The notes under the pieces were generated by a model, which did no database searches, was not told where the DNA came from, and saw nothing but the letters and a program-made list of their open reading frames with translations. Source: Paenibacillus tyrphae (GTDB lineage Bacteria > Bacillota > Bacilli > Paenibacillales > NBRC-103111). Taken from it: a stretch of DNA of 64,000 nt. Each line of letters starts with the position of its first letter. Positions within the stretch are counted from its first letter, which is position 1. Where the stretch lies: NCBI RefSeq assembly GCF_024158745.1, contig NZ_JAMZAW010000013.1, positions 1 through 64,000 of the forward strand. Direction: 5' to 3'. A program made the position numbers and the translations under genes. Of the stretch, positions 25,345 to 34,367 are shown in pieces.

Positions 25345-27084
25345 TCACTTCAAAGCCGTAACCAACCGTTTCACTTCACCCGAAGGGGTCTCGATCACCT
25401 CGTATATTTTCATCGTCAGATTGGTCTCCATCTGATCCGCTCCCGGGAGCCCGTCGACCGTCAGCTTTTGCCGGCCGGAAACCAAGCGGTTCGGCCCGAC
25501 GAACGAATAGTACTGATACCCGATCGTTCTCCCCAGTCCGTCTTCAAGCTCGACTTTCATTTTGGAGAAGCTGGGGTCCGCGATCATTTGCGCGTCCTTC
25601 GTTACGTCCAGATTGAGGACAAGCTTGTACGTATACGCCATCGCGTTCGTAGGCGTCTGCGTTACGTACGGGAACAACGTCCAGTCTTTGAGATGAACCG
25701 TATACGGGTAAAAAGACAGCTTGGACGAATCCGATTGGTTCGATGACTTGACGACCACGGACGCAATCGACGTTTGGTAAGGGGCGGCAGATTTGTCGTC
25801 CAGCAGCCTCAAGTTAAAAATTTCCGCCGTTTCAGACGTCGGGAACACGAAAACATAACTGACGGCGGAACCGGTTCCCGGCATCAGCTCTTTGAGCGTA
25901 TAATTTTGTCTGCTGCCGGAGTATCTGCTGCCTTCTTTGCCGGACAGTTCCGCTCCGAAAGCCGGAATCGGAATGGGGCGCTCCCCTTTATTCGTTAATT
26001 TAAACTTGGCAATGGCCGTTTTATACCCGTCCCCACTGTTCTCGCCCACATACAGATCCGTGACGGACACCTCCAGATTCGGATCGATGTAGTTGTTCCA
26101 CTTGTCAAAAGCAATCGGCGTATTCATCCGGTATTCGTTCGGTGTCGATTCCACTTCTCCCGCTCCCCGATTCGGGAACCGGATCGCTAATTTGCCTACG
26201 GAAAAATGAACGGCTCCGGCTGCCCCCTGCTCGCCCGGTGCAACGAATTGCTCGGAGGCTAACACGTTGAGGCTGTTGATCTCCCCGTTAAAATCCATAT
26301 CCGTCGGAATCGCATAATAAATGAATCGCTTCTTGCCAGGCTCCAGAGCAATTGCTTCCTTCTCCACCCGGTTGCCGTGGTAAATCTGCTGCGCGGTTTT
26401 GGCATCCAACGACAAGGCAGGGATCGTTTCCCGCTGCTCCGAAGGATTCTCAACCAGCAGCTTAACCAACATTTCGATTCCTTGCGGTGTATGACTCTTG
26501 GTATAGCCTATGGGAGTATACAGCAATTGGGAATCGAGCGTAGGAATCCGGAACGGTTCCCCCCAGTCCTTGACCGCCGCCGGATTCATCTCGGAGTAGC
26601 TTCCGTTCCAGAGCATCGAAGCGACGGGAATCGAAGCAAGCACCTTTTCTTTCTTGGGATATACGTTCAGATCCACATCGACCAGCAGCAGCTCTGTCGG
26701 TTGAACGGCAGTTTTGCGCTCAACCACTTTCATATAGCTGAGCTCTTCTTTGGATTTGGGCTCGATGCTGCGCGGATTCGAACGGCTGGATTGCAGAATG
26801 TATTCAAGGCCGCCGGCGCTTTTCAACCGCAGCTCATGATCCGGAACGCGGACAATCGTATCGCTATCGTTATAGAGCCGGATGACCGCGCCCAATTGAA
26901 CGCCGCTTGACGTTTTCTCGTTTAATACGCTTTTCACCTCGACCCGCAGCGATTTGGCGATAGCATAAGACTCTACCTGGGCCGGTACCTGCTGTACTTC
27001 AAGAGCCGAGACAAAGCCGGGCTGATAGACGAGTGCGGCCGAGACGGTGAATGCCACCAAGAGTTTTTTCCAGTTCCTAGTCAT
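25345..27084 (-). CDS. Large secreted protein of the RND efflux operon
   Basis: 579 residues with a signal peptide (LLVAFTVSAALVYQPGFVSA). The rest is all beta-type with repeated immunoglobulin-like modules (for example VIRLYNDSDTIVRVPD, AIAKFKLTNKGERPIPIPAF). No enzyme motif is recognised. It overlaps the RND gene by 4 bases behind GGGAGGAAG, so it is translationally coupled to the pump. In a Gram-positive, an exported partner of an RND pump could help hand over substrates at the wall, but that is inference. Confidence 0.6.
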   Translation of the reverse strand: MTRNWKKLLVAFTVSAALVYQPGFVSALEVQQVPAQVESYAIAKSLRVEVKSVLNEKTSSGVQLGAVIRLYNDSDTIVRVPDHELRLKSAGGLEYILQSSRSNPRSIEPKSKEELSYMKVVERKTAVQPTELLLVDVDLNVYPKKEKVLASIPVASMLWNGSYSEMNPAAVKDWGEPFRIPTLDSQLLYTPIGYTKSHTPQGIEMLVKLLVENPSEQRETIPALSLDAKTAQQIYHGNRVEKEAIALEPGKKRFIYYAIPTDMDFNGEINSLNVLASEQFVAPGEQGAAGAVHFSVGKLAIRFPNRGAGEVESTPNEYRMNTPIAFDKWNNYIDPNLEVSVTDLYVGENSGDGYKTAIAKFKLTNKGERPIPIPAFGAELSGKEGSRYSGSRQNYTLKELMPGTGSAVSYVFVFPTSETAEIFNLRLLDDKSAAPYQTSIASVVVKSSNQSDSSKLSFYPYTVHLKDWTLFPYVTQTPTNAMAYTYKLVLNLDVTKDAQMIADPSFSKMKVELEDGLGRTIGYQYYSFVGPNRLVSGRQKLTVDGLPGADQMETNLTMKIYEVIETPSGEVKRLVTALK

Positions 27085-30000
27085 TGGCTTCCTCCCAATT
27101 CATATGTCGATACGAGTTCGGCGCGCCGCTTCTGACGACGATCCCGCCACTCGGCAAGCTTTAAGTACATCGTCGGAACAACGATTAACGTCAGCAGCGT
27201 AGAGAAGATAAGACCGGATATGATACATACGGCCATCGACCGCCACATGCTGCCTCCCATAAGGGCCATAGGCAGCATTCCCCCGATCGCCGCAGCGGAC
27301 GTGAGCAGAATCGGCCGCAGCCTTGCCCGGCCTGACTCGGCGATGGCATCGTACAAGGTTGCGCCTTCCTTGCGGGCGTCTTCGATAAATTCAATCAGCA
27401 CGATGCCGTTACGAACGACGATGCCGGATAAGCTGATCAGTCCCATCAGCGCCATAAATCCGATCGGTGCGCCGGTTACGAACAAACCGATCAAAGCGCC
27501 GCCGAGGGCTAAATAGACCGTCGACAAAATCAAAACCGGCGTGGACAGCGAATAGAACTGCATGGCAATGACGGTATAGATCAGAAGCATAACGATAATG
27601 GATAGTTTGCCAATCGAGATAAAAGCCGCATTGCGCTCTTGATCTTCGCCCCCGTATTCGATCTTATAGCCGTCCGGCAAGTGAATATCCTTGATCGCTT
27701 TGGTCAGATCATTCTGAATGTCCGAAGCCAGACGCCCGTCGGCATAGGATTTGACCGTGATTGTTTTGGTCAAATTGCGGTGCTGAATGGCATTGACCAT
27801 CTGATTGCGTTCAAAGTTCACAAACTCCTTCACAGGGTACAGCATCCCGGTTTGCGAAGGCACAAAAACATTCTCAAGCGCTTCATAATGGGAGACGTTC
27901 TCGTCTTCGCTGTACAAGGTAACATCGATCAGCTTATTGCCGATCTGGATATCCGTCGCTTTCACGCCTTCGGTAGCTAGACGCATCGAAGCGGACAAAT
28001 CTTTTTCGGTCACGCCGTAAAACTGCGCCTTGTCTTTATCCAACTGCAGATCGGCCGTTGGCATCGGCGCGCCTACATCATCCTTCACATTGACAGCGCC
28101 CGGAATGCTTCTCAGCTTATCCTGAACTTGTTGAGATAAGGAAGTCAGCTCCAACAAATCCGATCCGCTGATTCGGACGGCGATCGGAGCTCCGACCGGA
28201 ACCCCTTGCTCCAATTCTCTGATCATGATCCCGGCATTGGGGAACATATGGCTGAGCTGTTTGCGCCATTGGGGAACGAGCTCCTTCGTATGGGCTTTGG
28301 ATTCGTCCAGACTGACGAACAATTGTCCGAGTCTTGTGCCGTACGATACGTTTTCCGAATAATAGAACCGGGGTGCCGTACGCCCCGTATAGGCAGAGAC
28401 GGCGCGAACCCCTTCCTGCTGCTCGGCCCAGGCCGACAAGTTTTTCATCGTATCGACCGTTTGCTCGTAATAGCTGTCTACGGGCATTTCCACATCGACC
28501 AAAAACTCCGTCCGCTCGGCGCTCGGAAAGTATTCTACCCCAAGAAACGGCAGCAGCCCGTAGCTGGATGTGCCGATGATCAAGGCCGTCATCCCCGTAA
28601 GCACCGGCTTCTTCAGCAAGCGGCGAATTTGCTTTTCATAAAAAACGCTTAAGCGCTCAAGAGCTCCTCCCATAAGCCCGGGCGGCTTTCCGTAATCCGC
28701 AGACTTCTTCCGGCGCAGCTGGCGTTCGGTGGACCACTGGCGGTAAATCGGGACAATGGTCAGAGACATGAGCATGGATGCCGCCAGCGTAAGGCTGATC
28801 ACCACCGGAATCGGCCGTATGAAATCACCGATGTTGCCTTCCAGGAAGAACAGTGGAAAAAATGCCGCCGCCGTGGCCAAGGTAGCGGTGAGAATGGAAA
28901 TGCCCACTTCCCGGCTGCCTTTCAGCGCCGCATCGTAGGGCCGGTCGCCTAACTGCAGCCTGCGTTCGATGTTGTCATTGACCACGATGGCGTCGTCAAC
29001 CAGAATCCCGAGCACGATCACAAGCGCTGCGATGGTGATTTGGTTCAAGTCAATCGAGGTCATCATCACGGGCAGAAACCCGATGGCAATCGAAATCGGG
29101 ATCGCCAAAGAGACTACGACGGCTGTGTTCAATCTCAGCCCCAGGGAACAAACCAGAACGACTACGACCATCCCGATGATCAGTTCTTTGCTCAATTGCT
29201 TAAACAGCTTATCGACGCTTTCCTTTTGCGTGAACAAGGATACCATGGCGACGTCGGACGGAAGCTGCGCTTTGAGGCCGGCCGTTTCCTCATCGATCCT
29301 CTGCTGCAGAGACGGAACGTCGACTCCCTTCTCGGCATTGATCACGATATCTACCGAAGGCTTGCCGTTGTAGAATACTTGTTCATTGACCTTCTTCGTA
29401 CCCATTTTCACTTCGGCCACATCTTTAAGCTTCACCGAAGGCCCTTGCTCGGGGGACCGGAAGATGACCGTATCCGCAAGATCGCTTGCCGATTTCCACT
29501 CTCCCGTCAACTGAACGTAAATGCGCTGGTTGTCCTTTTTGACATCTCCAATAGGAATCCGGTCGTGCGTATTGGTCAGCGACTGCAGCACAACACCCCA
29601 TGGAAGTCCAAAGCCCTCAAGCTTCTTCTTATCGAGGACCACTTTCATTTCCTTCTCGGGCAAGCCGACAATCTGCACGTCGCTGACGCCGGAGATCGTG
29701 CGAAGCTGTTCTTTCCAGATATCCGCGACCGGACGCAGCTTCTCCATGTCTTCCGGACGATCGATGACCAGATGTACGATTTGAGCTGCCGTCTTGACCA
29801 GATCGTCATCCACTTCCGATTGGTAGGCTTCCGCCGACAATTTGCTTCTCGCGGCTTGCACCTTTTGCCGTAAGGTGTCCCACGCTTTCTTGTAATCGAC
29901 GTCAGGTACTAGCTCTACGGTAATGAGCGAGACATTGACCTCGGAGGTCGATTCGATCTTTTCGATATGCTGCATTTCTTTGATCGCTTCTTCTAGCGGC

Positions 30001-30188
30001 TTCGTCACAAGCTGCTCCACTTTTTCCGGGGATGCCCCGGGATAGATCGTTTTGACCAGCGCGACGGAGGTCGTGATTTCGGGATTTTCCCGCTTTTTCA
30101 AGGTCGCAAGGCTAAAAAAGCCCACGAACACAAGCATGATGAAAAACAACAGCGTAATTTTCTTGTATTTCAGCGCTTTGGCAATCAA
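27081..30188 (-). CDS. RND-family efflux transporter (AcrB/SwrC type)
   Basis: 1035 residues, the normal length for the hydrophobe/amphiphile efflux class. N-terminal helix ITLLFFIMLVFVGFFSLATL, then NPEITTSVALVKTIYPGASP, and transmembrane segments with GILVDDAIVVNDNIERR, which holds the proton-relay Asp pair typical of the family. The second half repeats the fold (GIVVRNGIVLIEFIEDARKEG). Two large extracytoplasmic loops are present. In Bacillus the homologue SwrC exports surfactin and other amphiphiles. Start is TTG at 30188. It lies between the adaptor gene (43 bases upstream) and the coupled secreted protein. Confidence 0.9.
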   Translation of the reverse strand: MIAKALKYKKITLLFFIMLVFVGFFSLATLKKRENPEITTSVALVKTIYPGASPEKVEQLVTKPLEEAIKEMQHIEKIESTSEVNVSLITVELVPDVDYKKAWDTLRQKVQAARSKLSAEAYQSEVDDDLVKTAAQIVHLVIDRPEDMEKLRPVADIWKEQLRTISGVSDVQIVGLPEKEMKVVLDKKKLEGFGLPWGVVLQSLTNTHDRIPIGDVKKDNQRIYVQLTGEWKSASDLADTVIFRSPEQGPSVKLKDVAEVKMGTKKVNEQVFYNGKPSVDIVINAEKGVDVPSLQQRIDEETAGLKAQLPSDVAMVSLFTQKESVDKLFKQLSKELIIGMVVVVLVCSLGLRLNTAVVVSLAIPISIAIGFLPVMMTSIDLNQITIAALVIVLGILVDDAIVVNDNIERRLQLGDRPYDAALKGSREVGISILTATLATAAAFFPLFFLEGNIGDFIRPIPVVISLTLAASMLMSLTIVPIYRQWSTERQLRRKKSADYGKPPGLMGGALERLSVFYEKQIRRLLKKPVLTGMTALIIGTSSYGLLPFLGVEYFPSAERTEFLVDVEMPVDSYYEQTVDTMKNLSAWAEQQEGVRAVSAYTGRTAPRFYYSENVSYGTRLGQLFVSLDESKAHTKELVPQWRKQLSHMFPNAGIMIRELEQGVPVGAPIAVRISGSDLLELTSLSQQVQDKLRSIPGAVNVKDDVGAPMPTADLQLDKDKAQFYGVTEKDLSASMRLATEGVKATDIQIGNKLIDVTLYSEDENVSHYEALENVFVPSQTGMLYPVKEFVNFERNQMVNAIQHRNLTKTITVKSYADGRLASDIQNDLTKAIKDIHLPDGYKIEYGGEDQERNAAFISIGKLSIIVMLLIYTVIAMQFYSLSTPVLILSTVYLALGGALIGLFVTGAPIGFMALMGLISLSGIVVRNGIVLIEFIEDARKEGATLYDAIAESGRARLRPILLTSAAAIGGMLPMALMGGSMWRSMAVCIISGLIFSTLLTLIVVPTMYLKLAEWRDRRQKRRAELVSTYELGGSQ

Positions 30189-30231
30189 GCCATGTCATCC
30201 CCCTTCAACAGCCCGGCTATGTAACGTATGG

Positions 30232-31509
30232 CTATTCGACCACTTTGACTTTATCGTTATGCTTTAACTGATGCTGTCCGGTAATGACCAGCGCCTCGTC
30301 CACATGCAGTCCGTTCAAAATTTCCTGCTGATCCTTTTTGGTGCGGCCTGCCTTTACTTTACGTTTCTCCACCTGATCTCCGTTCGCGACAAAAACATAC
30401 GCTTCCCCTTCTTCTCGAACGATGCTGCTGACAGGAACGGCAATCGTTTCCTGCTGCCCGTCTTCGGCGAGAACCAGCTGTACGCGCATGCCGGATTTCA
30501 GGCGTCCGTCCTCATTCGGAACTTCCAGCTCCAGCGTGTAGGTTTTCGTCTGGGTATTCGCCACGTTGGCCAAGTAGCTGATTTTTCCCGTAAATTTATC
30601 GGGCGTATCCGGGATGTAGAAGGGCAGCTCTGTTTTTCCCTGCACGTGGGTCAGGCTCGTGTCGGTCAATTCGGCCCGAATCTTGATCGGGCTCTGCTGC
30701 TGAACGATGCCGATTTTCGTTCCGCGGGCCAAGACCATGCCTTCCAGAATAGGCATCTCGACAAGGACGCCGTTGGCTGGAGCTTTCACGTCGTAGTAGG
30801 TGATGCTGCGTTCGACGTCTTGCAAGTTAATTTCATTGGCCTGGATCTGTAACTGAAGCGCAGCGAAGGAATTGCTATTTTCCAGCGTTTCGAGTTTTTT
30901 CTGCATGATCTCCAAGCCCCGCCGCATTTTGTTCACCACGGTCTCCATCTGCTCCATTTGCTTCTTGTCGGCGAGTCCGCGATCGTAATTGTTGCGGATC
31001 GTGTTGTATTCTTTCTCGGTGTCGGTTAATTCTTGCTTCGCCGTCTCGATATTGTAGACAAGCTCCGTCCTGCCGTCTTCGAAATCTTTTTTGGCTTTGG
31101 ACAGCTGTTCTTGCAAGCTGCTTTGTTCATAAAGCAATTTTTGTTTTTGCCTTAAAATATCTTTCTTGTCCAGCTCCACAATCACATCATCTTTATTGAC
31201 CTGCGCCCCCCGCTTCTTCACAACGTTCAAAACGTCACCGTCCGTCTTCAGCACGACATCCAACTGCTGCGAAGGAATGACCTCCGCGACCATTTCCTTG
31301 GTTCCTTCCCAGCGTTGTTTGGCCACTTTCATGGTTTTGACGGTTTTTAAGGCCGCCGGCTCAGCCGCTTGTATTACTGCGTCCGAAGGCGAAGAGCCCT
31401 GCGAGCAGCCCGCAAGCATCACGGTAACCATCAGGAAGACGACGCCCAGCTTTTTAGTAAAGGTATTGCCCGGATTTTTGGGCCGAAAAAATTTCTCGAT
31501 GAATCGCAT
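30232..31509 (-). CDS. RND efflux adaptor lipoprotein (HlyD/MFP family)
   Basis: 425 residues from ATG at 31509 (MRFIEKFFRPKN), with a lipobox VMLAGC near residue 36. The family layout is complete: a beta-barrel and lipoyl half-motif (GDVLNVVKKRGAQVNKDD), a long coiled-coil hairpin (about 130-240), the second lipoyl half (VKAPANGVLVEMPILEGMV) and a C-terminal membrane-proximal domain (PVSSIVREEGEAYVFV). It links the RND pump to the exterior. Longer in-frame starts upstream have no ribosome site. Transcription probably starts from the promoter overlapping the inverted repeats at 31536-31571. Confidence 0.85.
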   Translation of the reverse strand: MRFIEKFFRPKNPGNTFTKKLGVVFLMVTVMLAGCSQGSSPSDAVIQAAEPAALKTVKTMKVAKQRWEGTKEMVAEVIPSQQLDVVLKTDGDVLNVVKKRGAQVNKDDVIVELDKKDILRQKQKLLYEQSSLQEQLSKAKKDFEDGRTELVYNIETAKQELTDTEKEYNTIRNNYDRGLADKKQMEQMETVVNKMRRGLEIMQKKLETLENSNSFAALQLQIQANEINLQDVERSITYYDVKAPANGVLVEMPILEGMVLARGTKIGIVQQQSPIKIRAELTDTSLTHVQGKTELPFYIPDTPDKFTGKISYLANVANTQTKTYTLELEVPNEDGRLKSGMRVQLVLAEDGQQETIAVPVSSIVREEGEAYVFVANGDQVEKRKVKAGRTKKDQQEILNGLHVDEALVITGQHQLKHNDKVKVVE

Positions 31510-31535
31510 ATTGTCACTCTCGCTTCCCCATCTCT

Positions 31536-31571
31536 GTACTATGAGTACTATAATATTTTTTTGGGTACTCA
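31536..31571. promoter_or_regulatory. Overlapping inverted repeats, likely TetR operator of the efflux operon
   Basis: GTACT-ATG-AGTAC (31536-31548) and the pair TGAGTAC / GTACTCA (31542-31548 and 31565-31571) surround a TATTATA box for minus-strand transcription of the adaptor gene. Two overlapping sites would allow cooperative repression by the neighbouring TetR. Confidence 0.55.
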
Positions 31572-31642
31572 CGCTCTTTATTATACCGACATTTTCCATC
31601 CTGTAAAGCTTAAAATTACGGGCGGCCGACCTGCGCATAAAA

Positions 31643-31705
31643 CAAAAAAAGCCGAATCGCCTCCCGACAACCCGCAAGGTTGCCGTTCTGCCGCTCAGCT
31701 TTCAT
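31643..31705 (-). terminator. Probable terminator of the tetR gene
   Basis: CGGCAACC and GGTTGTCG pair around TTGC, with further imperfect pairing outward, and the minus strand then runs into seven T residues. It lies just downstream of the tetR stop. Confidence 0.5.
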
Positions 31706-31729
31706 GAATGGAAACGCTATATTTTTGCC

Positions 31730-32287
31730 TTAATTCTCTTTTGAAATTCCATGCAGGATGATGTCCACCATCGTCGAAAGAGATTCCTGCAGCGTAACCT
31801 GATTGGTAGCCAAATACGGCTGCTCGAAAATCGCTTCGAACGATGCCTGGAGAATTTGGATCAACGTCGGAACGTGCGTCGGTCGAAAGACTCCGCTGCT
31901 GATGCCGTCTTCCACCAGCTTAGTGATGATCTCCCACTCTTCGTCGATGGCTTGATCCAGTTTGCTCCACTGTTCGGGATGGTAGCGCTGCAGTTCGGCA
32001 AACAAGCGTACGTAGCTGTGTTGAAAATCCTCAGGAACAATCAAGAGAATGCCTTTCAGCTTTTCGGATATGGTCAAACTCGAGTCTTGGGTAATTTCCC
32101 AAAAACGTCTTTCAGTTTCTTCGTTTGTTTGATGAACCACGTAACCTACAAGCTCGTCCTTGGACGGAAAATGCTCGTACAGCGTGCTTTTGCTTACCCC
32201 TAAATAACTGGCCAAGTCGCTCATCGTAAACTTGATCCCTTTTTCATGAAACAGCGCGATAGCAGCTTTGGCAATCCGTTCTTTCAT
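31730..32287 (-). CDS. TetR-family regulator of the RND operon
   Basis: 185 residues. The helix-turn-helix reads FTMSDLASYLGVSKSTLYEH followed by FPSKDELV, the TetR signature. The C-terminal domain is helical and variable. It sits directly upstream of the adaptor-RND operon on the same strand, as usual for local repressors, and likely binds the inverted repeats at 31536-31571. Inducer unknown. Confidence 0.8.
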   Translation of the reverse strand: MKERIAKAAIALFHEKGIKFTMSDLASYLGVSKSTLYEHFPSKDELVGYVVHQTNEETERRFWEITQDSSLTISEKLKGILLIVPEDFQHSYVRLFAELQRYHPEQWSKLDQAIDEEWEIITKLVEDGISSGVFRPTHVPTLIQILQASFEAIFEQPYLATNQVTLQESLSTMVDIILHGISKEN

Positions 32288-32462
32288 CCCATGTTCACCT
32301 CATGCCAAAATAGTCAGAGCCGTATCTCTTGGATACGTTTACGGTACTCCGGGTACAAAGCCTAGTTTAGCGCGTTAGGTCGCGGAGGTCAAATGGGGTT
32401 GGTCTGCCGGTGCCGGTTGTACATGATGCCCTCTACTTGAAGCTTTAAATGGTAGATATATT

Positions 32463-32501
32463 ACTTTTATTGGTAGTTATATGACTACTTCCACTAAAAG
32501 T
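32463..32501. other. Imperfect inverted repeat upstream of secreted-protein gene
   Basis: ACTTTTATTGGTAGT and ACTTCCACTAAAAGT flank a short centre. It may be an operator or an RNA hairpin between the divergent tetR and secreted-protein genes. No protein partner can be named. Confidence 0.4.
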
Positions 32502-32641
32502 ATTGTTAGTAATTCATCGTACATGATAGATTGAACTTGTTGCCAGATGTAAAAATTTGGAGGTGGCTCTCGTGAATACAAGTTAGCCGAATTATTGTGA
32601 CGGGGTTTGAAAAATAAAAATAAAAGCGAGGGACGATATCT

Positions 32642-33298
32642 ATGAAAAAAGTATATCTATCTGTTCTTTCTGCAATCATAGCGTTGTTTTTTACGACCAC
32701 CGCATCGGCGGCAACGGGTGAAGGCGGTGTCAAATTACTCACCGACACGAATTACTACGGAATTCAAGGCTATTTCACGGTTCCGAGCGATGTTTTTGTA
32801 TCCAACGACGCAAGCTATATCGCTTTTTATTTTGGCCTTGGCGATGTGTGCGAAGGAGGAATCTCTTATACTCAGAGTGAAAAATGGAAAAAATTCTTGA
32901 ATTGCGGGAAGAAAAATCCTGCATCCAACAAGTCGATGCCTCTTGCCAACCAGCCAACAGCCGGAGAGCAGATCCATATTAAGCTCGTCAATAATTTGAA
33001 CGACACCGCTTCCCTCTACATTAATGGAGTTGAAGCTTACACCCTGCCTGTACAAAACGCCGGTTCTTTGAAAGCCACGACGAAGGTAAAAATGGTTCAT
33101 ACGACCCAAGATAACCAAGACAAGAACAGATATAAAAACGCTGCATTTAATAACGTGCAAGTCCAAACCTCCAAAGGCGGACCCTACACCACGTTTCCTA
33201 CGAACATAACACCTACCTTCCCGTTCCCTTCCGGCAAAGGGGACTATGAAGTTGTTAGAAGTAACCCTCTGGCAACGACGTTGAAGGCGGGGAAATAA
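32642..33298 (+). CDS. Secreted protein of unknown function
   Basis: 218 residues with a signal peptide cut after TTTASA. The mature part is beta-rich (VKLLTDTNYYGIQGYFTVPS, IHIKLVNNLNDTASLYINGV) and has two cysteines (DVCEGG, FLNCGKK) that could pair outside the cell. The length and strand pattern resemble a lectin-like sandwich, but no family is recognised. Single gene closed by a strong two-way terminator. Confidence 0.55.
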   Translation: MKKVYLSVLSAIIALFFTTTASAATGEGGVKLLTDTNYYGIQGYFTVPSDVFVSNDASYIAFYFGLGDVCEGGISYTQSEKWKKFLNCGKKNPASNKSMPLANQPTAGEQIHIKLVNNLNDTASLYINGVEAYTLPVQNAGSLKATTKVKMVHTTQDNQDKNRYKNAAFNNVQVQTSKGGPYTTFPTNITPTFPFPSGKGDYEVVRSNPLATTLKAGK

Positions 33299-33309
33299 TT
33301 TCAATGATT

Positions 33310-33350
33310 ATGAAAATGGGCCATGCCTCGAAGGTATGACCCATTTTCAT
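33310..33350. terminator. Bidirectional terminator
   Basis: ATGAAAATGGGCCATGCC pairs with GGTATGACCCATTTTCAT. It lies between the converging secreted-protein and azoreductase genes and serves both. Confidence 0.8.
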
Positions 33351-33365
33351 GGTTTATACCAAACG

Positions 33366-34007
33366 TTAGAATCTTAGGGCAACCTCGCGCGCTTGTTGAA
33401 TGGCCTTTTCTTTTATCGCAGGTTCTTGCTCGGGATTCGCAGCCATCCCTTCAACAAATATCCCCTCAAAGCTAGGAACTCCAACAAATTCCATAATGAC
33501 CTTCAGGTGTCGGTGACCCATTTCCAAGTCTGCATTATCCGAGCCTGGTGACAAGAAGCTTCCGCTTGCTTGAATATGCACGGCTTTTTTATCACTCAGC
33601 AAGCCAACCCGGCCGATATCCGGTAAATATTTGAAGGTCTTGCCTGCTATGCAAATGGAGTCGATGTATGACTTCATAACCGGTGGATACGATAAGTTCC
33701 AAATCGGAGTAACAAATACGTATTTGTCTGCGGCAACAAATTGGTCAACCAACTCACCGATACGGCCTACTTTCATTTTCTCCGGTTCGGTCAATTTTTC
33801 AAAGGCAACCCCCTCCTTCAGCTTTCCCCAACCGCTAAAAACATCTTGATCAAGCTGCGGTATATCCATGTTGTACAGATCAAGATGGATCACTTCATCA
33901 TGCGGATTTGCGGATCGATACGCATGTACGAACTCTTTACCTACTAGCATGCTGTAAGATTTTTCATCATCATGCGGATTTGCCGTAATATATAACACGG
34001 TTGCCAT
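33366..34007 (-). CDS. azoR: FMN-dependent NADH-azoreductase family protein
   Basis: 213 residues from ATG at 34007, the usual AzoR length. Flavodoxin-like fold: N-terminal strand [16 protein letters not shown] for the FMN phosphate, the [16 protein letters not shown] segment near 100-115 typical of AzoR, and [15 protein letters not shown]. These enzymes reduce quinones and azo compounds with NADH. A longer start at 34028 lacks a ribosome site. Just upstream on the same strand lie a decayed ECF41 target gene and an ECF41-type promoter, so this gene may now be the target of the neighbouring sigma factor. Confidence 0.82.
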   Translation of the reverse strand: MATVLYITANPHDDEKSYSMLVGKEFVHAYRSANPHDEVIHLDLYNMDIPQLDQDVFSGWGKLKEGVAFEKLTEPEKMKVGRIGELVDQFVAADKYVFVTPIWNLSYPPVMKSYIDSICIAGKTFKYLPDIGRVGLLSDKKAVHIQASGSFLSPGSDNADLEMGHRHLKVIMEFVGVPSFEGIFVEGMAANPEQEPAIKEKAIQQAREVALRF

Positions 34008-34046
34008 AAGGGAAGTACCCACTTTCATTTATTTTTTTAGTTGCGA

Positions 34047-34172
34047 TTATTTGCCCGAAGAAACTGCAGTCACATCGAAGTGTCGGGCCGCTTCAGTAAA
34101 GATCTTATCCGCTTGTAAAGCTTGGGATGCATCGGGTACGATCATAACAGGACTGTCCATTCTTCATTTCAT
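34047..34172 (-). pseudogene. Remnant of a carboxymuconolactone decarboxylase-like gene
   Basis: Behind a good GAGGAG site, ATG at 34172 reads MK, a stop codon TGA, then RMDSPVMIVPDASQALQADK in the same frame, and ends about 38 codons on. The M(x)2RM..P...VPxAxQAL start is that of AhpD-like carboxymuconolactone decarboxylases (COG2128), the known partner genes of ECF41 sigma factors. Both the early stop and the truncation show decay. Identity rests on a short N-terminal match, promoter and context. Confidence 0.6.
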
Positions 34173-34226
34173 GTGCAGCACTCCTCTAATTTTGGTTAGA
34201 ACCGTTTTTTGGCTCGTTACTATGCT

Positions 34227-34254
34227 GACGGATCGACCCTTGGGAAGTGTGACA
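34227..34254 (-). promoter_or_regulatory. ECF41-type promoter
   Basis: On the minus strand TGTCACA (34254-34248), 17 bases, CGTC (34230-34227). ECF41 sigma factors use TGTCACA ... CGTC promoters with a spacer of about 16. It lies 114 bases ahead of the ECF sigma gene but faces away, toward the decayed decarboxylase and azoR. Confidence 0.6.
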
Positions 34255-34367
34255 ACCTTTTTTCGAGAAAAGAAAAAATCAACAAATGATCGGCGTCTTG
34301 TCGCATTGTTCCGGTTTCATTCGTCAGTACTTATAGAGGCTTTTATTTTGGGCGAGGAGATTGAACG

